DNA from: Inia geoffrensis | Taxonomy: Eukaryota; Chordata; Mammalia; Artiodactyla; Iniidae | Length of the DNA: 64,000 nt | Reading direction: 5' to 3' | Assembly: GCA_036417435.1 (NCBI GenBank) | Contig: CM070903.1 | Span: 85,594,001 to 85,658,000, forward strand | Shown here: positions 1 to 12,582 of the stretch, one piece after another | Position numbering within the stretch: position 1 is the stretch's first letter | How the letters are laid out: the number at the start of each line of letters is the position of its first letter | Program-made: the position numbers and the translations under genes | Notes under the pieces: model-generated | Databases searched by the model: none | The model's input: the letters and a program-made list of their open reading frames with translations, nothing else | Told to the model about the DNA's origin: nothing

Positions 1-3000
1 TTCTCATAGGGGCTCTTTGTAGAATATACAGGTGGGATTTGTCTCCAGTTGGAACCTGGGAGTCTCTTTTTCCTGGATTTCCCTTCTTCCTCTTGCCCTG
101 TCTGTCCTTTCCCAGAATCCCAGTTCTGGGCCTCTCCCTGCCCCTTGGGTCAGAGTCCAAGAAGATGCATCACTGAATCCAACTTGGGAGAATGACAGAA
201 AGTACTTGTGTTCTTCAAAGTGGGGCACTTGCTGCTATTGATCACCAGTTTTAACATAACTTTGATGCTTTATTAATTTTACTATTTATATTTATTTAAT
301 ATTATCGATAATTAGTAATAATTACCAGAAGTGAGCAAATACAGCCTGCTCTTTAATTCCTCTTTATTCACCTCTCTCGAATTTCTAAATATGCTTAATT
401 AGGTTAAATGTGGCTACTTATAGAAAGATGCAGTTTAACTGTGATGCAATAATCACACTATTTAACACTATACATTCTTGTAACTAATAGAGACGCTTTC
501 TTATAACAAATTTAATTATTAATAAATGGGGACATCTCCTCAATATGGTGCTCAGAGAAAATAATTGTGGCGTAAAAGACATCTTTTGTGAATATACAGT
601 GCCGAGGGGCTCAAAGTCTGTTACTCCTTTGTATATATTTTTTCTCCAACAATATCATCTCTGTGGATAAGAGAAGATCTTCAACATCTTGCTCTCACCT
701 ATCTTTCTTCTCTGTAACCCCAATTAGTTTCAGCTTCCTTCTCTGCAAGCAATTACCTTTATTTCATTATTCAGAGAGTGAGGTCTTCGAAAGCCAGTGA
801 ATCAACAGAAGACAGAAAATTATGTATCACACTGTATATTTAATAATGGTGTACAATCTGATTACTGTGAGTACAGTTTTCAACGGTTTTCTGTTTTAAA
901 AGAATTTTATGTGATAGCAACCTTTGTTCTCTCAGGATTACTTGAGTGGAAAAATCCCTTTAAGGCTAAAACAGAACTCATGGTATAATATTGATTCATC
1001 AGTAATGCAAATTAGCTTTGAGCTTACCATCAAAACGTGGGGGAAAAAATTGAATCAAAACTGAAAGTAAGACCCTCAGTTCTGGCCCTGGGCTTCCTTA
1101 GGTGGTTGATGCCCTTGGACACACTTTCCTCATTGCAATGGTGAGGACTGCTACCTTACAGGGTAAAAAAAATAATCTGCTGACTTTTACTATTGTACCT
1201 GAAACAAAGCTAAGAGGAAAATAATGTTGATTTTACATGTAGGTAAGTTCAATAGAATTTCACTTCATCTCACCTACATTCCAAACCACTAGAGCACTAA
1301 CTGTTCACTGGAGACTTTAAGGTCATTGTAAAATGAGATGGCAGTTTGGTAATTAACCGATTTAATGTCGGGTGCCAAGACACAATTGAGGCTCAAAACC
1401 CACAAACCTCAAATCCATTAAATTATCCTGTTTTGAATGTCTACTTCAGGAAAAATAAGCAGATGATTTTAAGATAGCTATTTCATTTTGTATAACCACA
1501 GTCTGAGGAAATGTTAAATTGTGTAGTCTAAGAAAGCTTTCAGAAGACTCAAGATGTGAGCTGATGTATTTCATTAAGGAAAGATCATTACCTCCTTGTT
1601 AATTTAGCCAAAAATATGATTTATCTTTAATATAAACTCCCAGATATGAAAAAATATACCATTGGATTTTAAATTATCAATAACAGTTAATCAATATTCA
1701 GGTTGCTTCAAGGATGCTAGAATTGATTTGATTATTTTATCACTTCCTTTATATTGTGCCTTCTCTGGATTTACAGTCAGGAGTTTGTCAGATACAATTA
1801 TATTTATAAATTTAATTTTCTTTTGCACTATTTGACAAACTAGGTGTATTCCCAGATTATAAAAAAATTTTTTGGATTTATTCTTTGTTTTTCTTAAAAT
1901 CATTCACTAGTTTTCATGTTATTTCCCACAGTCTACAACGTGGGTACAGTAATCATTTAGTAGCTAGAAAAGCTGTGATTATACACTATTTGCTTGGCCC
2001 TGATTGATTTTTTAATCCACTGCACCCAATTTAATTCACACACTTTGGTATTCAGCCCAACCAAGAATCTTAAGTTACAAAAGTAACATTTTATATACTT
2101 TTAAACTATGTTTACTCATATAATTTTAATGCCCCAAATCCAAATACCAAATGTTGAAATCTTTTGGCATTATATTTTGCTTCTCTACTTTTGTGTCTCA
2201 TCTACTATGTCTTTCTCTCCATTTCTGATAAAAAGCTAGCCTCCAATTTAGCAACCTGAATGTCTAGGTCATTACCCAACACCATCCTTAATAGTAAAGG
2301 AAATGCAAGTGCTATTATTACAGTGCTATGTACCTTTTAAGGGCTGTTGCTTAGCACCCACATGTGAATCAATGAATCTGCCAACTACAAAGTTCACTTT
2401 TATTTAACAAAACGCAGTAGGCCTCCCAGGATTGGATATCCCTCACCCCTGTGCCAAAGCAGGAGAATTTGATTAGAGGAAAAGCAGAAATTCCCTGGAT
2501 ATGGTGAGAGAAGCAGTATATGTTATCCATATGTAGCATTAGGAAGACCTTTGGAAGATATATAATGTGTGGCATCCGGCTCAGGGCCAGGACATTTTCT
2601 TAGCTGAGGTCCTAGTCTGGCTCTTTTTTTGGGACAGCATCATTAACAAGCTAGGTTTAAAATCAGGGTTTCCTAATGCCTAATCTTTTGATAAGTTCAC
2701 TAGTTTTTGAAAGCTAATTCCATGTTATTATTACTTTTTTAATTAGCAGGCTTATTATTTAGTTGGGCACTAAGGTGCCGATTAAAGAAAGAAAATTCTA
2801 TTGTATACTAAGGAAAACAATTGATTAAATTTCCTAGAAGTCATTGTGTATTCTACTGTTTGGAGATTAAGTAGAGGTAAAATCAGCTAAAAACATTTAA
2901 AAAAATTTCCTAGAAGTAAAATCCATGGGAGATATAAAATCATTGTCAACTGGGCATTCTCTCATTGTGTCTGTGACTCTATGGGTTAAGAAAATTTCCA

Positions 3001-3600
3001 AGGCCAGCACACTGTTCAAAATGGATAAGCAAAAATCCTTGTCAGTATTAAGTCAGCTCAAGTCAATTTGGTTGCTTGACACTGAGAACCCTGACTAGTA
3101 CACCTGGTCTAGCCTACAGCCAGGTCTAGGTAGCTACTCTGTAAATGTTTTCTCCTGCGCCACGGCCTCTTCTTGCTTGCTTCTGTGGATTAGGCCAGAG
3201 CCACTGTTTGGCTTGGAAAGTCATCTTCCCAGGGGAGCAGTCAGTACATTGACTTGTAACTGGATGGCCAAAGGACTGGTTGTTAAATCCACTGGATTTT
3301 CCAACAAAAAAAAATGGGAGGAAATGTTATCATATATTCAAACCCTCTGGGAATCTTCCTTCCTAAGACAGTACCCTCTGCTCCCATCACAGAAAAGGAA
3401 ATTAAAACCAGAAATATTTATATCCACTCCTAGTAAGCCAATTTATGAAAACTGACACTTCATCAGATTCTGAAATTCTGTGCTCCCATTATGTAGTTAT
3501 GCTGTCCAGACATGCCTTTTAATAGTTGAAGAAAAATCTCTCTTCTACCCAAGGAACATAGTTAGTATACAAATTCATGGGCAAAAAAATGTTCATCCTT
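1..3600. other. Anonymous AT-rich DNA
   Basis: No recognisable gene, SINE or young L1. Open frames are short and carry no familiar motif. Confidence 0.5.
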
Positions 3601-4130
3601 GATAGTAATCCATCCAAAGAATGCAAGTGAAAGCAACTTTAAAATAACATTTTACATCTACTGAAATAGCAAAGAAGTATATCTTTTTATTATAACAATT
3701 GTCGGTGTTGAAGTGAAATTATGTACTCATTCTTGATGGCACTGTAAATTAATACTATCCTTTTGGGAAGGAATATGGCGAAAAAGAACAATAGACGTAA
3801 ATATAATCGAGTCCTTTGTTCCATGAGGAATTTATCACAAATAATTCAAAAGAAATAAAAAGGTATGTACATGAATACATTCATTACCTCTTTATCCATA
3901 ATAATAAGACATTGGTACAGAGTAAAAAATCAACATTGGGGTATAAATTAAAATTTTGGCTGATCATTTTTGCAAACTAGGTACGACATTCCTTCATCAA
4001 TCATAACTGAAAAATGAGCATCTATTTTATGATATAAATGTGTAGTACAGAGACTACTGACACAATCCAGCAGCGGACAGTGGTGAGAAATGATTGATTC
4101 TGCAATATAATGTCAAACATAAAATATAAT
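3600..4130 (+). repeat. Degraded ancient L1 (3' part of ORF2), tentative
   Basis: Phrases such as the 'gcactgtaaatt' and 'ggaatttatcac' regions, followed by a 'gtacatgaatacattcattac' region, follow the order seen in the C-terminal ORF2 part of old mammalian L1 elements. Divergence is high and the borders are approximate. Confidence 0.45.
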
Positions 4131-5087
4131 TACTAAAATCTTAATGAAAGCACAATTTCAATAGTCAAGGATACTATTATGACCTGTACCTCAGAATAAC
4201 CTAATAGTTATGAGGGAAGTTTCTCTTTTATACTATTATAGCCAATAAATTAGGAAGAAATCATAGAGTATCACTATATAGGTATTGCTCAACAAAGGCT
4301 ACATGCATCCCAAGAAGACAACCAGACATGTACCTTCTGATGGAAGTTTATAAACATCTATGAGGTGGTTTTGTCCTCCACCAAAAAACAAAAAAGCTAA
4401 ATATGATCAAGTCTCAGATACACCGCTGGAAGAATACGTTTAATGAGTCCATGGATATTCAGTCAGCAAAATCTAGACAGTGAGGACTTCTGCAGGACTA
4501 CAACCTTTTTCTTCAACAATAAAATACCAAGTTTTTTAAAAAGAGACAGATCCAGGGGAAACTTATAATGAAAAAAGCCCTCAAAATATATATCAATCAA
4601 TAACAACATATGGACCTTGTTGGTATCTAGATTTGAACAAACTGTTTTAAGAAAAAGTTTTTACAATTACAGTAAGGAAAATGTGAACACTGGGTATTAG
4701 TAGTATTAAGGAATTTTTCCTGACTTTGGAGAGAATGATAGTATTGTAGCTTTTTAAAAAGAGACGTCCTTAAAAAAATGATGCAATATTGAAATATATA
4801 TAGAATGAATGATATGATATCTTGAATTTGCTTCAGAACAATCTGGAGTTTCTTCAAATAGAATTCACATCAATTTTGTTATGCAACTGAAGCCCGCAGA
4901 ATGTTGCACATGTGCTCCAGACCTTTCCATTTACAAATTTATTTATTCCTTTGAAGGAACTTATCTTTTTTCACCAGAGCCTATTTAGAGCTTATTTCTG
5001 CTTCACGGATTTTGTCTAGCTTCTCCCACTACTTCAATACCATAGGAACTATTTGCCACATTTGTTCTTTAGAAAAACACAAACAGA
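4131..5087. other. Anonymous AT-rich DNA
   Basis: No gene recognised. 4290-4440 faintly resembles an old L1 3' UTR, but not enough to call. Confidence 0.4.
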
Positions 5088-5101
5088 AATTCTGCTGTTA
5101 A

Positions 5102-5364
5102 GTTTTTTTTTTTAGGCTGCGTTGGGTCTTAGTTGCAGCACGCGGGATCTTTCATTGTGGTGTGCAGGCTTCTCTCCAGTTGTGGTGCATGGGCTCCAGA
5201 GCACATGGGCTCTGTAGTTGTGGCATGCAGGCTCTCTAGTTGTGGCACGTGGGCTTAGTTGTGCCGTGGCATGTGGGATCTTAGTTCCCCTGACCAGGGA
5301 TTGAACCGGCGTCCCCTGCATTGCAAGATGGATTCCTAACCACTGGACCACCAGAGAAATCCCC
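5102..5364 (-). mobile_element. CHR-type tRNA-derived SINE
   Basis: Minus-strand SINE. The T-run at the left is its tail and the tRNA-like head lies at the right. The TSD is aaattctgctgtta at 5088-5101 and aaattctgctatta at 5365-5378, with one mismatch. Confidence 0.93.
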
Positions 5365-5574
5365 AAATTCTGCTATTAAAATGTATTCTTGCCCCTGGCA
5401 TTCTCATCATAAAAGGAAAGTCATAGAATCTGAGACCAATTATACCCATAAGTACTTATCAGAGGCACACGATGGATTATGCATAGAGGGTGATTGAGAC
5501 AGGTTAAAAATAAATTCTTTGTCTTTAGAAATTGACCAGCTAAATGGGGAGAAAATCATGTGAAAATAATTATA

Positions 5575-5790
5575 ACAATCATTAACATTTATTGACTTCT
5601 TACTGTGTACCCAGTACTAGCTAAGTGCTTTACATGCATTTAATTTTAACCCTCACAATGACTCCATGAAGTAGATATTATTATTATTCCTAAAATACAA
5701 ATAAAAAAACTGAAATGTGCAAACTTTATATAACTTGCTCAGTATCATACGGGTAGTAGAAGGGCCTGGAACCCAGGTCTCTGTGAAGCG
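5575..5790 (+). repeat. MIR
   Basis: Matches the MIR order: 'tactgtgtacccagtact', 'taaccctcacaatgactc', then 'cctggaacccaggtctctg'. A younger SINE follows at 5805. Confidence 0.8.
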
Positions 5791-5804
5791 AAAGTCCACA
5801 CCAA

Positions 5805-6005
5805 GGGCTTCTCTGGTGGCGCAGTGGTTGAGAGTCCGCCTGCCGATGCAGGGGACACGGGTTCGTGCCCCAGTCTGGGAAGATCCCACATGCCGCAGAG
5901 CGGCTGGGCCTGTGGGCCATGGCCGCTGAGCCTGCGCGTCTGGAGCCTGTGCTACACAACGGGAGAGGCCACAGAAGTGACAGGCCCACATACCGCAAAA
6001 AAAAA
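5805..6005 (+). mobile_element. CHR-type SINE
   Basis: Complete SINE with tRNA-like A and B boxes, C-rich body and A tail. The TSD is aaagtccacaccaa at 5791-5804 and aaagcccacaccaa at 6006-6019. Confidence 0.95.
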
Positions 6006-6136
6006 AAAGCCCACACCAAGCACAGTCACACAAAACTAGCTGTAGTCTACTCAATCGAGATTTACTACAAACTTTCATTGTGCAGAGAGATATACAGTGA
6101 ACAGGCCTATATAGACACTGCCATCTGCCACATGAA

Positions 6137-6545
6137 TGTTATGATAGTTAATTTTATATATTAACTTGATTGGGTCATAGGATGACCAGATATCTGGTCA
6201 AATATTGTTCTGGGTGTTTTTGCAAAGGTGTTTTCGGATGAGATTAACATTTTAATTGGTAATCGGATTGCCCTCCATAATGTGAGTGGGCCTCATCCAA
6301 CCAGCTGAAGGCCTGAATGGAGCAAAAAGACTGACCTTCCTTCAGATTGGAGGTAGTTCTCCAGCAGACTGCCTTTGGATTTTATCTGCACAGTCAGCTC
6401 TCCTGGGTCTCTGCCTGTAGGCGCACACTGTAGATTTGGACTTGCCAGTATCCATAATCACATGAGCCAATTCCTTATAATAAATCTTTCTTTCTCTCTA
6501 TGTATATATTTAGTCCTGTTTCTCTGGAGAAGCCTCACTAATGCA
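6137..6545 (+). mobile_element. MLT2-like ERVL solo LTR
   Basis: Begins 'tgttatgatagttaatttta' and runs through 'ggatgagattaacattt', 'gtgggcctcatccaa' and 'ccataatcacatgagccaat'. It has an AATAAA-type signal at about 6480 and ends near 'tctggagaagcctcactaat'. This is the familiar MLT2 order. No clear 5-bp TSD is visible. Confidence 0.8.
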
Positions 6546-6827
6546 AACGTATTTCAAAGAAGCAGTGTTTAAATTACCACTAAATTTTGCACACTGACAC
6601 AGTAATTTTATATGAAAGTGGCCTTTCTTTCCCATGAATCATATTCCTGAAAAAATGTGCTTCTAAAAGTCAGAAACAGATGATCCTACCTGCTATATTT
6701 GATCCCATCTTAGAGAAAAGACCAAAGGAAACAAGTTTTAGTTGTCATCACTAAATCTATTTCTAAATCATTCTACTGATAGAAGTGTTGACCTTATATT
6801 GGTATTATACTACTATTTTATGGAATA

Positions 6828-7040
6828 AGATTATTAATGAATTCAATACATATTGGCAGGCCCCATGCTAGGCACTGAAAAACCACAGAAAAAATAGTCC
6901 CTGACTCTAAGTAGCTGACAATCTTAGTTTCAGCCAGATAAGCTAAAGCCATTATAATATCATGATACCTGCTGTATTGGAGGCATGTCCCAACTGCAAT
7001 GGGTACAAAGAAGTAGTGTCTAATCTCCAGGAGAGTCAGG
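6828..7040 (+). repeat. Ancient interspersed repeat, MIR/L2-type
   Basis: The 'ccccatgctaggcactgaaaa' to 'gtccctgactctaagtagct' order is typical of very old mammalian repeats. The family was not resolved. Confidence 0.4.
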
Positions 7041-7060
7041 AAGACATCCAGAATAATAGT

Positions 7061-8946
7061 TTTTTTTTTTTACATCTTTATTGGAGTATAATTGCTTTAC
7101 AATGTTGTGTTAGTTTCTGCTGTATAACAAAGTGAAATAGCTCTATGCATACGTATATCCCCATATCCCCACCCTCGTGTCTCCCTCCCACCCTCCTTAT
7201 CCCACCCCCCTAAGTGGTCACAAAGCACCGAGCTGATCTCCATGTGCTATGCAGCTGCTTCCCACTAGCTATCTATGTTACATTTGGTAGTATATATAAG
7301 TCCATGCAACTCTCTCACTTCGTCCCAGTTTACCCTTCCCCCTCCCCGTGTCCTCAAGTCCATTCTCTACATCTGTGTCTTTATACCTGTCCTGCCCCTA
7401 GGTTCTGATTCCATATATATGTGTTAGCATACAGTGTTTGTTTTCCTCTTTCTGACTTCACTCTGTATGACAGACTCTAGGTCCAACCACCTCACTACAA
7501 ATAACTTAATTTCCTTTCTTTTTATGGCTGAGTAATATTCCATGGTATATATGTGCTACATCTTCTTCATCCGTTCATCTGTCGATGGACACTTAGGTTG
7601 CTTCCATCGTCCTGGCTACTGTAAATAGAGCTGCAGTGAACATTGTGGTACATGACTCTTTTTGAATTATGGTTTTCTCAGGGTATATGCCCAGTAGTGG
7701 GATTTCTGGGTCGTATGGTAGTTCTACTTTTAGCTTTTTAAGGAACCTCCATACTGTTCTCCATAGTGGCTGTATCAATTTACATTCCCACCAACAGTGC
7801 AAGAGGGTTCCCTTTTCTCCACACCTTCTCCAGCATTTATTGTTTGTAGATTTTTTGATGATGGCCATTTTGACTGGTATGAGGTGATACCTCATTGTAG
7901 TTTTGATTTGCATTTCTCTAATGATTAGTGATGTTGAGCATTCATTCATGTGTTTGTTGGCAATCTGTATATCTTCTTTGGTGAAATGTCTAATTAGGTC
8001 TTCTGCCCATTTTTGGATTCGGTTGTTTGTTTTTTTGATATTGAGTTGCATGAGCTCTTGTAAATTTTGGAGGTTAATCCTTTGTCAGTCACTTCATTTG
8101 CAAATATTTTCTCCCATTCTGAGGGTTGTCCTTTTGTCTTGTTTATGGTTTCCTTTGCTATGCAAAGGCTTTTAAGCTTCATTAGGTCCCATTTGTTTAT
8201 TTGTGTTTTATTTCCCTTTCTCTAGGAGGTGGGTGAAAAAGGATCTTGCTGTGATTTATGTCAAAGAGTGTTCTTCCTATGTTTTCCTCTAAGAGTTTTA
8301 TAGTGTCCAGCCTTACATTTAGGTCTCTGATCCATTTTGAGTTTATTTTTGTGTATCGTGTTAGGGAGTGTTCTAATTTCATTCTTTTACATGTAGCTGT
8401 CCAGTTTTCCCAGCACCACTTATTGAAGAGGCTGTCTTTTCTCCATTGTATACTATTGCCTCCTTTATGAAAGATAAGGTGCCCATATGTGCGTGGGTTT
8501 ATCTCCGGGCTTTCTATCCTGTTCCATTGATCTATATTTCTGTTTTTGTGCCAGTACCATACTGTCTTGATTACTGTAGCTTTGTAGTATAATCTTAAGT
8601 CAGGGAGCCTGATTCTTCCAGCTCCATTTTCCTTTCTCAAGATTGCTTTGGCTATTCGGGGTCTTTTGTATTTGCATACAAATTGTGAAATTTTTGGTTC
8701 TAGTTCTGTGAAAAATGCCAGTTTGATAGGGATTGCATTGAATCTGTAGATTGCTTTGGGTAGTATAGTCATTTTCACAACATTGATTCTTCCAATCCAA
8801 GAACATGGTATATCTCTCCATCTGTATCATCTTTAATTTCTTTCATCAATGTCTTATAGTTTTCTGCATACAGGTTTTTTGTCTCCTTAGGTAGGTTTAT
8901 TCCTAGGTATTTTATTCTTTTTGTTGCAATGGTAAATGGGAGTGCA
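7061..8946 (-). mobile_element. 5'-truncated L1, minus strand
   Basis: Young cetartiodactyl L1. The poly(T) at the left is the element's poly(A). The 3' UTR lies at 7061-7590 and ORF2 C-terminal sequence to the right. The TSD is gaataatagttt at 7051-7062 and gaatgatagttt at 8947-8958, with one mismatch. At about 1.9 kb against a usual 6 kb it lacks ORF1, the endonuclease and most of the reverse transcriptase. Confidence 0.93.
7593..8946 (-). pseudogene. L1 ORF2p C-terminal fragment (broken)
   Basis: Minus-strand frames at 8197-8778, 7994-8182 and 7593-8051 together read the C-terminal third of L1 ORF2p. Visible landmarks are '[18 protein letters not shown]', '[16 protein letters not shown]', '[20 protein letters not shown]' and the Cys-rich tail '[18 protein letters not shown]'. 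L1 ORF2p is the endonuclease and reverse transcriptase of the LINE; only the region after the polymerase core remains. The fragment changes frame several times, has no start and is non-functional. Confidence 0.9.
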
Positions 8947-8959
8947 GAATGATAGTTTT

Positions 8960-9440
8960 AATAGTTAAAAAAAGTATTGTGGTAGGTCATCACAGACTGA
9001 TTTTCCTTTCAGACCTTCACTTAAGGCAAGCTCCACATTACATAAACACAAAAGGAATCCTGATCCTATTTTTTTTTTCTTGTTGATTGACCTTCCGTAC
9101 TTAGGAAAGCTACCTTAATACCTGGGAGGAACTCATGTTTTCCTAGGCAATTCCATTTTTCTTTCTGTCTTTTACAGAGTACTGGAAGATGGGTTTCAGA
9201 GCAACATTATGCTGAGTGAAATTACGCATGTGCAAAATGCAGGCACTTCCCTTTTTCTCTTATAAACTCCAGATCAACAATGTCAGCCTCTGACTCCAGA
9301 CCTACAGATGGAGAATGATTCATTTCCCTATGGCTTTTCCACACGCAAATGCAATTAAGGATTTTGAAATTGTTTAAAATAATTAACAATAAGCTCTCCT
9401 ACTTTTCTCCTTTCCTTAGATTATTTTTCCTTATGAACCA
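8960..9440. other. Anonymous DNA
   Basis: Nothing recognised. Confidence 0.4.
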
Positions 9441-9452
9441 TCCCTGGGAACT

Positions 9453-9459
<7 letters not shown>

Positions 9460-9494
<35 letters not shown>

Positions 9495-9683
9495 TGATAC
9501 ACGGGCCTCTCACTGTTGTGGCCTCTCCCGTTACGGAGCACAGGCTCCAGACGCGAAGACTCAGCAGCCCTGGCTCACGGGCCCAGCTGCTCCACGGCAT
9601 GTGGGATCCTCCTGGACCGGGGCACGAACCCACGTCCCCCGCATCGGCAGGCGGACTCTCAACCACTGCACCACCAGGGAAGC
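9460..9683 (-). mobile_element. CHR-type SINE with 39-nt T run
   Basis: Near-complete SINE with an uninterrupted T run at 9455-9493. The TSD is ccctgggaactcattttt, ending at about 9459 and repeated at 9684-9701. Low divergence and the long homopolymer suggest a recent insertion. Confidence 0.95.
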
Positions 9684-9701
9684 CCCTGGGAACTCATTTT
9701 T

Positions 9702-10761
9702 AAGAGCTTGATCTTCCTTGACATTAACGAGACTAATGTTACCTTATAAGCAGCCCCTTTATGCCTATTTGCTCAATCAAAACCAAATTTAATCACTACA
9801 TTGCCCGCTGTGACTTAGGCAATGCTCTCAAATTAGACTCTTTGCCAACTTGTGTCTTCTTGATCTAAATAGAATCTTGACATTAGAACAGATTTTCACA
9901 TCTATTGACTAGTGAGTAGAAAATAATGGTCAGATTTTAGGCATACTTCTGTGATTTAAAACTGACCTAATTATATATATTTTTTACATCAAGAGAGGTT
10001 AGGTATCTTTCATTATTATCAATGGGTTTCTGCCCCTTGCACTCCCTCCTTCCTTTACAAAATGGCATTTTGAACAATTACACTAAGAAAGGAGGAAACA
10101 TTTTGAACAGAGGCAGACTTGTGGCTCGCTGTCCAGGGATTCACTGACTGGGATGTACAGTGGCTTTTTGTTCACTGGAAGGCATAACAGCTTGCTAATA
10201 TCTTGTTGAGGGTGGTGGAGTGGCATGTGATAAAGTTCAGTTTGTTTCATGCAGGTGTCAGTGGCCAAAGGGATCTGATTTGAAGGGGCAGAGCAGGTAG
10301 CACTAGCTCTGGATGTTCTGGGGCCTAAAATTGTAGAGCAAGAGGTGTGTTTATGATGTGGTGAGGCATACCATGGGCCAGCTTGCTGGGGTTCAGAGCT
10401 GAGCTCCAATCTCACAGAGGTTCAGGAGGGAGGCACAACCAGGCACAAAGGACCAGCTATGAACCCTCGTCAGTTTTAGTGAAGCTAGAAAGGAATAGTT
10501 GCTCTTGGTGCTCATGTGGCATCTGGGATTCACTTTTCATCATGGGGACCTCAGAGTAACAGACGAGCATCATTCCCCAGAGGAGGAGGAGGTAGGAATT
10601 GAGCTGGGACTTGGGAAGGGTAAAATTTTAATTTCAGTTATGATGGAGTTCACATTTGAAGTCTGGTCCTATTGGGAGTGGTGTGAGAACTTAGAACCAG
10701 GGACTCAGAAGGGGGGGCCAATGAGGCAGGCTGACCATACACAGGAGAGATAGTTATTAAT
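9702..10761. other. Anonymous DNA
   Basis: No gene or clear repeat recognised. The open frames at 10083-10415 (minus) and 10499-10753 (plus) have no familiar domain. Confidence 0.4.
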
Positions 10762-11168
10762 ACTTCCCACACCCCTATGTTCATAGCAGCACTATTCACA
10801 ATAGCCAAGACATGGAGAAAAGCTAAATACCCATTGACAGATGAATGGATAAAGATGTGGTATGTACATACAAGGGAATACTACTCAGCCATAAAAAAAG
10901 AATGAAATAATGTCATTTGCAGCAACATGGATGGAACTAGAGATTATCATACTAAGTGAAGTAAGTCAGAAAGAAAAAGACAAATACCATATGGTATCAC
11001 TTATATGTGGAATCTAAAATATGACACAAATGAACTTATCTACAAAACAGGAACAGACTCACAGATATAGGGAACAAACTTGTGGTCATCAAGGGGGAGG
11101 GGGAGTGGGGGAGGGTTGGAGTGGGAGTTTGGGTTTAGCAAATGCAAACATTATATATAGAATGGATA

Positions 11169-11568
11169 GGGCTTCCCTGGTGGCACAGGGTTAAGAATCT
11201 GCCTGCCAATGCAGGGGACACAGGTTCGAGTCCTGGTCCGGGAAGATCCCATGTGCTGCGGAGCAACTAAGCCCATGCACCACAACTACTGAGCCTGTGC
11301 TCTAGAGCCCGTGAGCCACAACAGCTGAAGCCACAACAACTGAAGCCACAACAACTGAAGTGCCTAGAGCCCATGCTTCACAGCAAGAGAAGCCACTGCA
11401 ATGAGAAGTCCACACACTGCAACGAAGACCCAGTGCAGCCAAAAATAAATAAATAAAAACATTTATAAAAAAATAATAATTACCCTCATTTATGTTAAGC
11501 AGTTCAAACAGTAAATACATTAAATCCCTATCACCCCACAAAATACAAGCTATTTAAAAAAAAAAAAA
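11169..11568 (+). mobile_element. CHR-type SINE with 3'-transduced flank
   Basis: The SINE body runs to an (AAAT)n tail at about 11440-11470. About 80-90 bp of non-SINE sequence follows, then a second A run at 11556-11570. The TSD aatggata brackets the whole unit (11161-11168 and 11569-11576) and matches the pre-insertion L1 order 'aatggataaacaacaagg'. The body also carries a local triplication of a 'gccacaacaactgaa' unit at about 11317-11360. Confidence 0.85.
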
Positions 11569-11717
11569 AATGGATAAACAACAAGGTCCTACTGTATAGC
11601 ACAGGGACCTATATTCAATATCCTGTGATAAACCATAATGGAAAATAATATTTAAAAAGAATATATACATATAACTGAGTCACTTTGCTGTACAGCAGAA
11701 ATTAACACAACATTGTA

Positions 11718-12059
11718 CGGACTCCCCTGGTGGTGCAGTGGTTGACAGTCCACCTGCCAATGCAGGGGACACAGGTTCAATCTCTGGTCCGGGAAGATCC
11801 CACATGCCGTGGAGCAACTAAATCCTTGTGTCACAACTATTGAGCCTGTGTTCTAGAGCCCGCGAGCCACAACTACTGAAGCCCATGTGCCTAGAGCCCG
11901 TGCTCTGCAACAAGAGAAGCCACCGCAGTGAGAAGCCCATGCACCGCAACGAAGAGTAGCCCCTGCTCGCCACAACTATAGAAAGCCCGCGTGCAGCAAC
12001 GAAGACCCAACGCAGCCAAAAATAAATAAAATTAAATCTTTAAAAAAACTCCAAATCCC
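11718..12059 (+). mobile_element. CHR-type SINE
   Basis: Inserted in the L1 3' UTR. The TSD is cacaacattgta at 11706-11717 and 12060-12071. A short non-A stretch 'ctccaaatcc' sits between the tail and the 3' TSD. Confidence 0.93.
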
Positions 12060-12349
12060 CACAACATTGTAAATCAACTATACTACAATAAGAAAAAAAA
12101 ACAAACTTCCCAAAGTACCATTAACATCTTTACATATATCTCATTGTCTAGAATTTAGGCACATGGTCACAACTGGCTGTAAGAAAGGTTGGGGAATATA
12201 GTCTTTTATTCGAGGTGCCAGTGTGCTCAGATGAAAACTGGGATTCTGCTAAGGAAGAAGAGGGGAATTGATATAGGGAGGCAATTACCACTTTCTACCA
12301 CAATCCGCACATCCTCTGTAAGGGCACTGGCTTAAAAAAAAGAAACCCT

Positions 12350-12540
12350 GGGCTTCCCAGGTGGCGCAGTGGTTGAGAGTCCGCCTGCTGATGCAGGGGA
12401 CACGGGTTCGTGCCCCGGTCCGGGAGGATCCCACATGCCACAGAGCGGCTGGGCCCGTGGGCCATTGGCCGCTGAGCTTGTGCGTCCGGAGCCTGTGCTC
12501 CGCAGCGGGAGAGGCCACAACAGTGAGAGGCCCTCGTACC

Positions 12541-12579
<39 letters not shown>
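12350..12579 (+). mobile_element. CHR-type SINE with long pure A tail
   Basis: Complete SINE with a 38-nt uninterrupted A run (12543-12580). The TSD is agaaaccctg at 12341-12350 and agaaatcctg at 12580-12589. It looks young. Confidence 0.95.

Positions 12580-12580
<1 letters not shown>

Positions 12581-12582
<2 letters not shown>

Larger units (their letters stand above)
10770..12104 (+). mobile_element. 5'-truncated L1 3' end, split by two SINEs
   Basis: Reads the end of ORF2 (the region encoding the 'gacagatgaatggataaag' stretch), then the 3' UTR with 'acaacaaggtcctactgta' and the terminal 'caactatactacaataag' plus A tail. The TSD is acttccca at 10762-10769 and 12105-12112. SINEs interrupt it at 11169 and 11718. 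Confidence 0.9.

Noticed and set aside
5653..6164. Open frames of 70-141 residues on both strands
   Set aside because: They lie in a CHR SINE and recur with the same residues in every SINE copy. They are translations of repeat DNA, not genes. The same holds for the frames at 9421-9749, 12285-12633, 16867-17151, 33706-33987, 37628-38078, 43099-43472, 49482-49941, 53447-53750, 59478-59989 and 61441-62537.
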